A program made the translations under genes and the position numbers. Below are positions 52,869 to 63,914 of a stretch of 64,000 nt of DNA, piece after piece. The stretch's first letter is position 1; each line of letters starts with the position of its first letter. The notes under the pieces were generated by a model. The model worked only from the letters and a program-made list of their open reading frames with translations. It searched no databases and was not told where the DNA came from. The stretch is from JBGAJN01 sp044224905. GTDB lineage: Bacteria; Verrucomicrobiota; Verrucomicrobiia; Limisphaerales; JBGAJN01. The stretch lies in the NCBI GenBank assembly GCA_044224905.1, contig JBGAJN010000004.1, positions 620,001-684,000 of the forward strand, written 5' to 3'.

Positions 52869-53897
52869 TCAATCCACGCAGACGACGGCTTTGATCACAC
52901 CGGTCTCGGGCTTAAGCCAACTCGGAAACACATCCGGCACATCGTTGAACGCCGCGTGATGCGTGATCCACGGAACCGTGTCGATCTTTCCCTGCTCGAT
53001 CAGACCAATGATACGGGTGAAATCGCGCGACAGCGCATTACGACTGGCCATGAGTGTGAGTTCACGACGATGCAACACCGGCGCGTGCGGAAATTCCAAG
53101 TTTTGCTGAGTGATGCCGACGAACACCACGCGTCCGGCGAACGCCGCGAACTCCATCGCGCGCGCCATGGATTTGTTGCTGCCCGTCGCATCAATCACCA
53201 CGTCAGCTAACTGCCCATTCGTCAGCCCCGCGAGCGCCTTCACGTCGAAATCATCGCCACGCACCAGCAGCGTGTCGGGCACGCCCATCCGTTCACGCAC
53301 AAAGGCCAAACGACCTTCACTGATATCCATGACGATCACTCGCGCGCCGGAGAGTTTCGCGAACTCCAATGCCGAGAGACCGATCGGCCCAGCGCCGATG
53401 ATCAAAACATTTTCTCCGGCCTTCGGATTGCCGCGATCCACGGCGTGGCAACCGATCGCCAGCGTTTCAACCAGCGCGCACTGATCGGGCGTCAGTTTTC
53501 CCGCGAGATGCAGTTTTCGCGCGGGCAAAATTATGCGCTCAGTCAAACCGCCATCGCACATCACGCCGAGAGTCTTGTGGTGTTCGCAGCAATTGGTGAA
53601 GCCGCGCCGGCACGAGTAGCATAGCTGGCAATTCAAGTAAGGCTCCACCGAGCATCGGTCGCCCGGCTTCACTTTCGTCACGCCCACACCGACCGCGACC
53701 ACTTCCACGCCGAGTTCATGCCCCGGAATTCGGGGATACGAAAAGAAAGGCATCTTGCCCAAGTAACCGCCGAGGTCCGTGCCACAAATGCCGACGCGTT
53801 GAACGCGTACGAGCGCTTCGCCCGCTGCCGGAGCCGGCGGCTCCGCGATTTCAATCCGACGCCAGCTTTGAGGTTTTTCGAGTTGGAGTGCTTTCAT
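52869..53897 (-). CDS. Zinc-dependent alcohol/polyol dehydrogenase (MDR family)
   Basis: A 342-aa medium-chain dehydrogenase. The catalytic-zinc Cys is in RVGICGTDLGGY and His in PGHELGVEVV; the four structural-zinc cysteines lie in NCQLCYSCRRGFTNCC. The NAD-binding motif is GAGPIGLSALEFAKLSGA. The sequence is closest to the sorbitol/galactitol/gulonate dehydrogenase group, so it likely oxidises a sugar acid or polyol. It is the last gene of the seven-gene operon under the divergent AraC regulator, 21 bases after the aldo/keto reductase. Confidence 0.9.
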   Translation of the reverse strand: MKALQLEKPQSWRRIEIAEPPAPAAGEALVRVQRVGICGTDLGGYLGKMPFFSYPRIPGHELGVEVVAVGVGVTKVKPGDRCSVEPYLNCQLCYSCRRGFTNCCEHHKTLGVMCDGGLTERIILPARKLHLAGKLTPDQCALVETLAIGCHAVDRGNPKAGENVLIIGAGPIGLSALEFAKLSGARVIVMDISEGRLAFVRERMGVPDTLLVRGDDFDVKALAGLTNGQLADVVIDATGSNKSMARAMEFAAFAGRVVFVGITQQNLEFPHAPVLHRRELTLMASRNALSRDFTRIIGLIEQGKIDTVPWITHHAAFNDVPDVFPSWLKPETGVIKAVVCVD

Positions 53898-53918
53898 TTG
53901 AGGAAATCGTCGATTGAA

Positions 53919-54851
53919 CTAATTGTTCTCCGCCAAGCCTTCCTTATGCCCCAGGTTCTTCACCGGTTTGAAAATCTCCAGCACTTCCGCGAGCAGCTGC
54001 CGATCGATCGGTTCAGCGGCCCATTTGGCCCAGTTACGGATGTTGTTCGGGTTGGCGCTGCCGCTGACGGTCGTGGTGATGTCGGTATTCTCGAGGCTGA
54101 ACTGCAGCGCGAGCTTGGCGATATCCACGCCCTTCTTTTCACAATGCGCGGCGGCGGCGCGCGCAGCGGCCTTCACGGACTCCGGTTCCTTGAGCCACGC
54201 GGGCAGCGGCGCGTTGGTGAGCAATCGCGCGCTGAACGGGCCGGCGTTCATCACGCCCACGCCCTTGGCCTTCAGATACGGCACGATCTCGTCGGCGAAG
54301 CGCGTGTTCTGGAGCGTGTATTGGTTGTAGCTCAGCACGCAGTCCACACTCGTCTGATCGAGGATGAATTTGAAAATCTTCATCGGATAACCGCTGAAGC
54401 CGATGAAGCGCACTTTGCCACTCTGCTGAATCTTCCGCAGCGCGGGAATGGTTTCATCCACGATCTGCTGCATCGGAACGAACTCAATGTCGTGACAGAG
54501 AACGATGTCGAGGTGATCGGTGCCGAGCCGGTGCAGGCTCACGTCCACGCTCTCGGCAACGCGCTTGGCACTAAAGTCAAAATGCTGAAGATCGTAACGG
54601 CCAAGCTTAGTACAAAGCGTGTAGCTGTCGCGCGGCACGCCTTTGAGCGCGATGCCGAGCAACACTTCGCTCATGCCGCGACCGTAGAACGGCGACGTGT
54701 CGATAAAGTTGAGGCCGCAATCGAGCGCGACGCGAACACTGTCGAGTGCTTCGTCAATTTTCACGCTACGAAATTCCGCACCGAGCGATGACGCGCCGAA
54801 GCTGAGGATGGGGAGTTGAAGTCCGGTTTTTCCGAGAGGTCGTATTTGCAT
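53919..54851 (-). CDS. Aldo/keto reductase, L-galactose/L-fucose dehydrogenase-like
   Basis: This 310-aa TIM-barrel oxidoreductase begins LGKTGLQLPILSFGASSLG. The catalytic set is visible: D and Y in FIDTSPFYGRGMSE, K in CTKLGRY and H in IVLCHDIEF. The pattern resembles the aldo/keto reductase group that oxidises L-galactose or L-fucose, and also myo-inositol and D-threo-aldose. Neighbouring genes for a sulfatase and dehydrogenase would suit catabolism of a sulfated deoxysugar polymer, which is inference. Confidence 0.87.
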   Translation of the reverse strand: MQIRPLGKTGLQLPILSFGASSLGAEFRSVKIDEALDSVRVALDCGLNFIDTSPFYGRGMSEVLLGIALKGVPRDSYTLCTKLGRYDLQHFDFSAKRVAESVDVSLHRLGTDHLDIVLCHDIEFVPMQQIVDETIPALRKIQQSGKVRFIGFSGYPMKIFKFILDQTSVDCVLSYNQYTLQNTRFADEIVPYLKAKGVGVMNAGPFSARLLTNAPLPAWLKEPESVKAAARAAAAHCEKKGVDIAKLALQFSLENTDITTTVSGSANPNNIRNWAKWAAEPIDRQLLAEVLEIFKPVKNLGHKEGLAENN

Positions 54852-54884
54852 GGTTTGAGGATTGTTTAAGGAAGGTGATCGCGC

Positions 54885-56333
54885 TTAGAGACGCGCGGGA
54901 GCAAAAGGTGATTTAGGAACCGTTCCTCTCGCTCTGGTTTTGAGCTGTTTCTGGAGCGCGGGAATAACTTTCTTCGCCTCCGCTGACTCAACGAGGTTGT
55001 TAAACTCCTGCGGATCGGTCGAGTGGTCGTAAAGCTCAGCGCCCAGTTTGCCTTCGTTCCATTCGGTGTAACGCCAGCGCTCGGTGCGAATGCTGCGGCC
55101 CATGAAGGGCGCGCCATTTCCGGGCCGGAAAATCTGCGTGACCGCGCCGCCATCCCACGTGCGCGCAGGATTAGCAAGGAGCGAAACCAAGCTGCGACCA
55201 GCAAGGCGTTTTGGTGGCGTCAATCCGCAAAGCGTGGCGACCGTCGGAAAAATATCCACGAACTCCACGACGCGAGCGCACGCGCGACCATTGCCCTTCG
55301 CACCCGGCGCACGGATGAGCAGCGGCGCGCGCGCGGACTCCTCGAAGAGCGTGCGTTTCTGCCATAGGCCGCCGTGCTCGCCGAGGTGGTAACCGTGGTC
55401 GCTCCACAGCACGACGAGCGTCTTGTTCGCGAGGCCAAGTTGATCCAGCGCATCCAGCACCCGTCCGATCTGCGCGTCCACGAAGGAGACGCTCGCGTAG
55501 TAAGCCTGCAACGCCTTTCGACAAGTCAGTTCATCGAGGCCGTAGTTCGGCGTGGCGTTGTTGTGCGCGAACGCCGCTAACGGAATGTCATCGCGATCAT
55601 TCGCCGGCGCGGCGGGCAAACGGATGCTTTCGAGCGGATACCGGTCGAAGTATTTTTTCGGCGCAACGAACGGCGTGTGTGGACGGAAGAAACCAACACC
55701 AAGGAAGAACGCCTCATTGCGATGCTGCTCCATTAGCTTGATCGCATCACTGGCAATCATGCCGTCGGTTTGTTCCGTGTCGTCACCATCGGCGGCGAGC
55801 CAGCTCAACGCCGCGCTCACCGGCTTCTCGGGCGTGGGATTCGTGATCAGCGCCTCGTCCGCCACGTCGCGCCCCTTCGGATTCACCACCTGCGCCCACG
55901 ACGGCTTGTCGTCCAATCCATCCGTGCCGATACCTTTCGGCACATCGTAGTGAAAAACTTTTCCCACGCGCGCGGTGAACCAACCGTTGCTCCGGAACAA
56001 CTGCGGCATAGTCATCACGTCCGGCAGCGAGTCGCGGAAATGTCGATCCAGATCAAACACACCCGTCGCATCCGGACGCAGCCCCGTGAGCACGGAGGCG
56101 CGGCTAGGATTACACAACGGAACCTGGCAATACGCGCGATCGAAGCGCACGCCTGTCGCCGCGAGCCGGTCGAGGTTCGGCGTCTTCGCCATCGGGTGCC
56201 CAGCGGAGCCGAGCACATTGCCGAGATCATCCACGGCGATGAACAAGACGTTCAACTTTGCCGCCGTGTTCGCAGCATGGAGCGCACTCAACGGAGCCAA
56301 CAGCAGAGCGATAATGGTAACGAGTCGCTTCAC
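54885..56333 (-). CDS. Secreted sulfatase, iduronate-2-sulfatase type
   Basis: A 482-aa exported type I sulfatase. A signal peptide (VTIIALLLAPLSALHAA) precedes the metal site NVLFIAVDDLG. The formylglycine motif CNPSRASVLTGLRPD carries the Cys that a maturase must convert. The pattern FFLGVGFFRPHTPF and SDHGYHLGEHG is typical of the iduronate-2-sulfatase/choline-sulfatase branch. It removes sulfate from a carbohydrate. It starts 3 bases after the TIM-barrel gene ends, so they are tightly co-expressed. Confidence 0.93.
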   Translation of the reverse strand: MKRLVTIIALLLAPLSALHAANTAAKLNVLFIAVDDLGNVLGSAGHPMAKTPNLDRLAATGVRFDRAYCQVPLCNPSRASVLTGLRPDATGVFDLDRHFRDSLPDVMTMPQLFRSNGWFTARVGKVFHYDVPKGIGTDGLDDKPSWAQVVNPKGRDVADEALITNPTPEKPVSAALSWLAADGDDTEQTDGMIASDAIKLMEQHRNEAFFLGVGFFRPHTPFVAPKKYFDRYPLESIRLPAAPANDRDDIPLAAFAHNNATPNYGLDELTCRKALQAYYASVSFVDAQIGRVLDALDQLGLANKTLVVLWSDHGYHLGEHGGLWQKRTLFEESARAPLLIRAPGAKGNGRACARVVEFVDIFPTVATLCGLTPPKRLAGRSLVSLLANPARTWDGGAVTQIFRPGNGAPFMGRSIRTERWRYTEWNEGKLGAELYDHSTDPQEFNNLVESAEAKKVIPALQKQLKTRARGTVPKSPFAPARL

Positions 56334-56336
56334 CTT

Positions 56337-57323
56337 TTATCGCGCCGTCATCGCCGCGATGCCTTCGCGCAAGTCCGTGAGCACCTTCACCACTTCGACG
56401 AACGGATCGTAATCCTTGCGCCCCATCGCGAGCGTTTCGATCGGAATGAAACCGCGATAGCCGCTGTCGTGAATGATCTTCGCCAGCTTCTTGAAATCCG
56501 TGCGCGGAGATTTCGTGCTGCTGCCGAGCGTCTCCTTGATCTGCCAGTTCACCGCGTGCGGTGCCATCTGCGCGATGTCGGCATAAGGATCGGCAGTGAG
56601 ATATTTGCCCGTGTCCACGAGCGGACCGCACCACGGATGATCGACGCGTTTGAGCAGGCTTAAATGTTCCTCGGCGGAGTTGAGGAAGTCGGCGTGATTC
56701 TGCACCGCGACGATGACGCCGAACTTCTCGCCATGCTCCGCGCACTCGCGCAACGCATCGGCCATCCAGCCTTCGACGTCCGTCCGCTTCGCACCGCCCG
56801 CGCCGGTCTGCCAGTCTTTGATCTTTCCCTGCGGCCCCGCGAACACGCGGATCACCGGCGCACCGAGCCGCGCGGCGACTTCAATCCACAGTTTGGTCAA
56901 TTGCACGCCCTCGGCGCGCACGGCCTTGTCCGCAGCGACGAAATCATTTCGCACGCCCGTGCCGCTGATTACGAGGCCGAGCTCGTGCGTGTAGCGTTTC
57001 ATGCGGTTCACGTAACTGTCCGCCGGCGCTTTGGGATAACCCGGGAAGAAATATCCCGTGAGATCGACGGCCTCGATGTTGTGCTTCGCGCAGAAATCGC
57101 AGACGGCAAAAAGATCGATGCCCTTGCTCGCGTCGGTTCCGTTCAAGGTGAGCAGTTCGAGGAACGAATACGCGTTGAGGCCAGGTTTCAAATGCGCCCC
57201 GCCCACGCGCTTGATCGGCGCGAATGCAGCGGACGATTTCGAAAGAGGCAATGTCAAACCAGCGGCGAACGGCATGAGCGCCGCGCGTTGGAGAAAGGAG
57301 CGACGGCTGGAATAATTCGACAT
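56337..57323 (-). CDS. Tat-exported sugar isomerase/epimerase-like TIM-barrel protein
   Basis: A 328-aa xylose-isomerase-like TIM barrel with a twin-arginine signal (SSRRSFLQRAALMPFAAG). Barrel strands include GLNAYSFLELL, IEAVDLTGYFFPGYP, VISGTGVRNDF and IVAVQNHADFL, with metal-ligand residues of this superfamily in NHAD and PWCGPLVDTG. Exported members are common in Verrucomicrobia and Planctomycetes. It may isomerise or epimerise a sugar released by the sulfatase; the exact reaction is unknown. Confidence 0.85.
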   Translation of the reverse strand: MSNYSSRRSFLQRAALMPFAAGLTLPLSKSSAAFAPIKRVGGAHLKPGLNAYSFLELLTLNGTDASKGIDLFAVCDFCAKHNIEAVDLTGYFFPGYPKAPADSYVNRMKRYTHELGLVISGTGVRNDFVAADKAVRAEGVQLTKLWIEVAARLGAPVIRVFAGPQGKIKDWQTGAGGAKRTDVEGWMADALRECAEHGEKFGVIVAVQNHADFLNSAEEHLSLLKRVDHPWCGPLVDTGKYLTADPYADIAQMAPHAVNWQIKETLGSSTKSPRTDFKKLAKIIHDSGYRGFIPIETLAMGRKDYDPFVEVVKVLTDLREGIAAMTAR

Positions 57324-57359
57324 AGGTGGTTGTGGTTTCTCGAGCGGTTTAGTTGCGGC

Positions 57360-58145
57360 TTACTTGATCTTCCAAATCTTCACATCATCGATCCACAACG
57401 TGTTCGCAGCGGAAAAGCTGAGCCAGCGCTTCGACGGATGCGCGAAACCTTCGGAGCGGTGCGCGGCGACCAGCTTGCCGTCGATGCTCAGGCGCATCTC
57501 GTCGCCTTCGAAGGCGAGCGTGAGATCGTGCCATTCCTTGTCAGCTTTCCAAGGAACCGTCTTCTCCTTCGTCTGCAGCAGCGCTTCGAGGTCGGCAGGC
57601 AGCTTCTGCTTTTTGTCGAGGAACACTGCGCGACGAGCACGCAGCTTCTCTTCGCTGATCCCGGTCTTGTTATCTCTCAGCAAGATGCTCGTCTGATACA
57701 AATTCGCGTAGCACAGATGTCCAGCGTGGACGCTTTTCATCTCTCGATCTACATGGCCGAGAGTGAAGCTCTCGCCTTTGCTGAGCCCTGGGAAGCGGAA
57801 GCGCAATGTCGTGCCGCCGTCGGCGAAGCCAGCATCGTGATGAATGTGAACGCCATGGCCCGCCGCCTTGCCGTCGCTGTTGATCTTAAGGATGCCCTGA
57901 TCGAGATCGGCTTGCTTCACGTTCGGCGCGCGGTCGGCAGTCGCACTTTCCCATCCGTTGCCGATAGCCTTGATGCCATTGCCATTCAACTGTCGGTCAA
58001 AGGTGTCCTGAAAGATCAGAGTGCCTTTGGACTGAAGCCAAGCCGCGTCGTTGCGTGAAGCGGCGGATGATTTTGAATCGGCCGCGCGGAGTGAGGCCAG
58101 CGGCGCGAGAACTATGGCGGCGAGGACCGTGATCAACTTATTCAT
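57360..58145 (-). CDS. Exported DUF1080-like/concanavalin-fold protein
   Basis: A 261-aa secreted protein. A signal peptide (ITVLAAIVLAPLASLRAA) precedes a lectin-like beta-sandwich resembling DUF1080/3-keto-disaccharide hydrolase domains: GTLIFQDTFDR, GGTTLRFRFPG, WHDLTLAFEGDEMRLSIDG and WIDDVKIWKIK. It probably binds or cleaves a carbohydrate outside the cytoplasm. ATG 58145 is preferred over 58181, which would overlap the previous stop. It lies inside the sugar operon. Confidence 0.8.
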   Translation of the reverse strand: MNKLITVLAAIVLAPLASLRAADSKSSAASRNDAAWLQSKGTLIFQDTFDRQLNGNGIKAIGNGWESATADRAPNVKQADLDQGILKINSDGKAAGHGVHIHHDAGFADGGTTLRFRFPGLSKGESFTLGHVDREMKSVHAGHLCYANLYQTSILLRDNKTGISEEKLRARRAVFLDKKQKLPADLEALLQTKEKTVPWKADKEWHDLTLAFEGDEMRLSIDGKLVAAHRSEGFAHPSKRWLSFSAANTLWIDDVKIWKIK

Positions 58146-58177
58146 GGCGAGGTGTTCGTCGTGATTGAAAGCCGGAA

Positions 58178-59836
58178 TCAACGGTTCGCCGGTTTAGCGG
58201 AACGCGAGGGGTCTAGTTCCTGTCGCGTGGCGATCGGGACGTAGCCGATCTCGAAGCCTTTGGGCGGCGTGACGATCTGGGCGGGATCGAGGTCGGCGAG
58301 TTTGCCGACGGTCGGCGGCGCAAGGTAGTCGCGGTCTTTGGTCCACGTGCGGTGCATTTTCTCCACCTTCAACTGCATCTTTTCACGCTCGTCTTTGGTC
58401 AGGTCGGCGTTGAGCAAGGCCGGCTGGTCGGCGAAGCGATACCAATAATACGTCACCACGCTGCCGTCGCCGAGGTGCGCCTTGAACGGTCCGGCGACCG
58501 GGCCGGGTTTCTTGAACGAACTCTCAGCAGCTTCGGGCGTGTCATAAGGCTCGGGCGGTTTTTCCTTCGGCCGATCAAATGTCTGTTTCGCCAGTCCCGA
58601 CGCAGCCGGCACCTCGGCGGGCTTCGCCACGACCCACTGGGTTTTCTTGCCGTCGTTTTGGAGACGGAAATATTCCGGGAGAACCACGCGCGCGCCGTTC
58701 GACTCGCTGACCTTGCGAACGAGTTGGTCGTTCCACTTGTAACCGTAGGTGGTCGGGTCCGGCGCGATCGGCGTGGCGAAGGATTTCCAAACCATCGCCA
58801 TCTTTTGTTCCTTCGGCGTCTTCTCGGCGTAGATCTTCCATGTGGACCCGCCTTCGGACCGCATGGTCTGCACGTGGGCACCAGCGGGATTAATCGCTCC
58901 ACTGACCGCCGGACCACCTTCGAACCACGCCTTCACGCCGTCCCACAGCGCCTGCTTCTTGTAAGAGGTCAGGCGATGAAGCACGACGGTGTTGCCATCC
59001 GGGCCGACGGGAAACGATGTCGGAGCGATGCGCGCGAAGGTCGCGCCTCTCCCATCCACAGCCAGCGCACCCGGGACGTACTGCGTCTCCATTTGGAATG
59101 GTTTGTTCGGCGCAGAAGGCCGCGAATCAAGGAGCAATCCGGCATATTCGGGATTCAACTCGGCGGAGTGCGACCAGAAGTAAGGCGTGAAGAAACACAC
59201 CGGGCCCTTGAAATTTTTCGTGCTGAGGAAAAGCGTCCAGCAGTTGTCGCCAGTCGGCACGGGCTTTCCACCCGTTGTCGCCTTCGCTTTCGTAAGCGGC
59301 AACGGCAGGTAACCGTAGCCAAACAGATCGCCGCAGGTGCCTTGCTTCACGTTGAGGCCATCGATTGGAAACAGCAGCCACGGACTCAACTGCGCCACGC
59401 CGTATAGCCCTTTAGGGTTCTCCCACGTGCCGCGCCCATGCGCCGGGCCGTTGGCGATTTCTTTGAAGTTCACGGCCACGCCGCCCATGATGAACTTCGG
59501 CGTCTCCGTCGGGAACCGCGTGTCGCGCCACCAACCGAGCCCGCCCTCGATGTCGGAATACAAATCCTTCGGCGCCTTGCCTTCATACTGCGCATGCATC
59601 CACGTGCCGAAGAGCCCGGTCTGAAAACGGTGCCCCGGATACTGCTGCAACAACGGCCACGCCGCGGCGTAGAGCGAGAAGCCGGCGTTGAATTCCTCCG
59701 GCACCTTGTCGGCGGCGACGAGAAGGTAACCCGCCATCTCAGCTTTCTGGATTTCGGCAGAAAACGCCGTGCGCGTTATTGCAACCAGCAAGGTAGCGAC
59801 AAGCGCGCTCTTGGTCGTGAAAATCAAATTCTTCAT
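58178..59836 (-). CDS. Unknown secreted protein, 552 aa
   Basis: The protein has a signal peptide (ALVATLLVAITRTAFSA) and a large beta-rich exported body. I do not recognise its family. Readable patches are PGHRFQTGLFGTWMHAQYEG near residue 70, GLGWWRDTRFPTETPKFIMG near 103, and YKWNDQLVRKVSES in the second half. The aromatic-rich surface and the operon context (sulfatase, TIM-barrel isomerase, tagaturonate epimerase) suggest a carbohydrate-active or carbohydrate-binding protein, possibly a new family. It begins 32 bases after the tagaturonate epimerase gene. Confidence 0.72.
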   Translation of the reverse strand: MKNLIFTTKSALVATLLVAITRTAFSAEIQKAEMAGYLLVAADKVPEEFNAGFSLYAAAWPLLQQYPGHRFQTGLFGTWMHAQYEGKAPKDLYSDIEGGLGWWRDTRFPTETPKFIMGGVAVNFKEIANGPAHGRGTWENPKGLYGVAQLSPWLLFPIDGLNVKQGTCGDLFGYGYLPLPLTKAKATTGGKPVPTGDNCWTLFLSTKNFKGPVCFFTPYFWSHSAELNPEYAGLLLDSRPSAPNKPFQMETQYVPGALAVDGRGATFARIAPTSFPVGPDGNTVVLHRLTSYKKQALWDGVKAWFEGGPAVSGAINPAGAHVQTMRSEGGSTWKIYAEKTPKEQKMAMVWKSFATPIAPDPTTYGYKWNDQLVRKVSESNGARVVLPEYFRLQNDGKKTQWVVAKPAEVPAASGLAKQTFDRPKEKPPEPYDTPEAAESSFKKPGPVAGPFKAHLGDGSVVTYYWYRFADQPALLNADLTKDEREKMQLKVEKMHRTWTKDRDYLAPPTVGKLADLDPAQIVTPPKGFEIGYVPIATRQELDPSRSAKPANR

Positions 59837-59868
59837 GCTGCAATACGATTAGGGTTTTCTGAAATGGC

Positions 59869-61119
59869 TCACCCGATGAACAGCGGTCGCATGTGGCGCT
59901 CGTAAATATTCTCGGTGACCTGCTTCGCTACGATGGCTTCGTTGGCTTTCAGCAAGTCGAGATAACGGGCGCCGGCCTTGGCCGCGAGCTTGAACGAGAC
60001 GTGCAGGAGTTGACGCACGTGGGCGTTGAATTCCGGATGATTCGGAATATGCCGCAACGCGCTGGCGAGTTGCGGTCCGGTCCAACCATTCACTGTCGCA
60101 GCGCTCGGGAGCTTCGCGCGATTGATGTCGATGACGCTCGCGTACGGCGCGCAGAGCTCGTCTACATGCGCGAGGGCGTATGCGTAAATCTCCTTCGCCA
60201 GCGCGAGTCCGTCGCCACCCGCCTCGGCGAGGCCGATCAGTTCCTCTAGCCACGTCGTGCCTGCGGTCTTGAGATGCACGCCCGCACCGGTCCGCGCGAG
60301 CGCGCGGCGGATGATCGGGTAGAGCGAAAACTTGTCGCTGCCGCTGTGGACGCTGAGTTTGAGGTTCGCCGGCAGGCCGTATTGCTTCACTGCATGGGCG
60401 ATAACGGCGAGGTCGTCGTTGAACTCACGCTCGAACTGCGGCAGGTCGCCGACGTAGTCCACGCCTTTGTTGAAACGCCCGGTGAACTTGGGCGCGATGG
60501 TCTGCGCGCGCACCTTCTCATCCGCGATCGCCGCGAGAATGATAAGCAGCTCCGGTGGCGTCTGCGGCGCATCGGTTTCGTCCATGGAAACTTCCGCGAT
60601 GATATTCGCCTCGCCCTTCTTCGCCGCGATATGCCGATAAATCTTCCCCGCGTCTTGAACGGCGAGGAGATACTTTGCCGCGACGCGTTCCACATCCGTA
60701 CGCGTCGTGGTGAACGGCTTACCCACGCCAGCGATTGTCACGTTGCCAACCAGTTCCGGATGACGCGCAACGAACGCGGCGACGTCTGCGGCAGCCGCGG
60801 GTTTGCCGATGGAGTCAGCAACATCAATCGTGAAGAAGTCCGAGCAACCCATGAAGCGGTCCACGGTTTCGAGACGGATGTGATCGGCATCCACATGCCA
60901 GCCCTTGTTCCAACCAAGCGCCTTCACGGCCGCCTGCGCGGCGTCGAACACGCTTTGCGGCTCCGAGCCAATGAAGGTGTGTTCGCGATTAGACTTGTTC
61001 CAGACGGGCGCGACGTCGATGCCGTCCTTGGCGAGCATTTGGAAGGCGCGCAGCTGAGCTTTCGCTTGATGAGCAAAGCGGTCGCCGACGCCAAACGAGA
61101 ATCTTTCGAGAGTGAGCAT
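59869..61119 (-). CDS. uxaE: Tagaturonate epimerase family protein
   Basis: This 416-aa protein resembles UxaE, which interconverts D-tagaturonate and D-fructuronate in uronate catabolism. Readable features are the opening FSFGVGDRFAHQAKAQLRAF, HVDADHIRLETVDRF, SMDETDAPQTPPELL and LSVHSGSDKFSLYP, consistent with a metal-dependent TIM-barrel enzyme. It is probably cytoplasmic. It is the first gene of the operon. ATG 61119 is chosen because the upstream extension to 61251 would overlap the divergent AraC gene. Confidence 0.82.
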   Translation of the reverse strand: MLTLERFSFGVGDRFAHQAKAQLRAFQMLAKDGIDVAPVWNKSNREHTFIGSEPQSVFDAAQAAVKALGWNKGWHVDADHIRLETVDRFMGCSDFFTIDVADSIGKPAAAADVAAFVARHPELVGNVTIAGVGKPFTTTRTDVERVAAKYLLAVQDAGKIYRHIAAKKGEANIIAEVSMDETDAPQTPPELLIILAAIADEKVRAQTIAPKFTGRFNKGVDYVGDLPQFEREFNDDLAVIAHAVKQYGLPANLKLSVHSGSDKFSLYPIIRRALARTGAGVHLKTAGTTWLEELIGLAEAGGDGLALAKEIYAYALAHVDELCAPYASVIDINRAKLPSAATVNGWTGPQLASALRHIPNHPEFNAHVRQLLHVSFKLAAKAGARYLDLLKANEAIVAKQVTENIYERHMRPLFIG

Positions 61120-61197
61120 GAAGAGAGCATGGAGCAGAGACCGTTTTTTGGGAATGGCAGGAGTTGACCACGGCATGGCTATTCTTATCCTGTCTCC
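61120..61197. promoter_or_regulatory. Divergent control region, sugar operon / AraC regulator
   Basis: These 78 bases separate the uxaE start from the regulator start. They should contain both promoters and the AraC-family operator. I could not identify a clear operator repeat or -35/-10 pair by eye. Confidence 0.4.
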
Positions 61198-62097
61198 GTG
61201 GCCGCCAAATCGTCCCCGAAAAACATCGAACCCGCTTTCGTGTCGCAACAAGTCACCGAGCCGCGGCGCTATTACCTGAACCTGAACCCGCCACCAAAGG
61301 CCGCGTTCACGGTCGTCTGCGGCGGTGTCGAGCGCATGCGACCCGAGTATGTGGTGAGCCGGCGTGATTTCCCGTACTTCGCCGTCGAACTCGTTGCGGA
61401 AGGAGAAGGCACGCTATTGTTAAACGGTCACCGCTTCCACCTCGCACCCGGAGTGGTCTTTGCCTACGGCCCTGGCGTAACGCATACGATTCGCAATCAC
61501 CCCCGGCATCGCATGCGCAAATATTACCTCGATTTCGCCGGCTGCGAGGCGCGGGCGTTGCTTAACGCCGCCGGTCTCGGGCAATGGAAAGCGCTCCGCA
61601 TCGCCGCGCTCCACGAACTCGTGGAAGTCTTCGAAACTCTCGGCCGTGAAGCGCGTGACGACAGCGCCGCAACGCGCGCAATCTGCGAAACCCTCGCGCG
61701 TCTGCTTCTCCTGAAAATTCAGCAGCGCGCCGTCTCCGGAGGCCGCGATCTTCCCCGCTCCTTCGCCACCTACGAACGCATCCGCCGCCACGTCGAGGAA
61801 CATCACCAGCGCCTGCGCACGGTCGAAGACATCGCCCGCGAATGTCACGTCACGCCAATGTATGTGGCGCGTCTGTTCCGGAAGTTCGGGCGGACCGGGG
61901 CATATCAATTCCTGCTCCGCCTGAAGATGAACCGCGCGGCCGAGTTGCTGCTCGACGAGGGTTTGTTGGTCAAGGAAACCGCCGCGCGATTGGGCTTTGC
62001 CGATGCGTTCCAGTTCTCCCGCGCTTTCAAGCGCGTCCACGGCGTACCACCGACGCAACTCCTCGAATCACGCCGGGCCAATCAGTTAACCCGCTAA
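61198..62097 (+). CDS. AraC-family transcriptional regulator
   Basis: This 299-aa regulator has an N-terminal cupin-like sugar-sensing domain (YVVSRRDFPYFAVELVAEG, FHLAPGVVFAYGPGVTHTI) and a C-terminal double helix-turn-helix (IARECHVTPMYVARLFRKFG; ETAARLGFADAFQFSRAFKRVHGVPP). The start is GTG 61198. It is divergent from the seven-gene sugar operon and most likely controls it in response to a sugar or uronate. The C-terminal signature is complete. Confidence 0.92.
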   Translation: MAAKSSPKNIEPAFVSQQVTEPRRYYLNLNPPPKAAFTVVCGGVERMRPEYVVSRRDFPYFAVELVAEGEGTLLLNGHRFHLAPGVVFAYGPGVTHTIRNHPRHRMRKYYLDFAGCEARALLNAAGLGQWKALRIAALHELVEVFETLGREARDDSAATRAICETLARLLLLKIQQRAVSGGRDLPRSFATYERIRRHVEEHHQRLRTVEDIARECHVTPMYVARLFRKFGRTGAYQFLLRLKMNRAAELLLDEGLLVKETAARLGFADAFQFSRAFKRVHGVPPTQLLESRRANQLTR

Positions 62098-62120
62098 GGT
62101 TCGAACCCCAACGGAATCAC

Positions 62121-63914
<1,794 letters not shown>

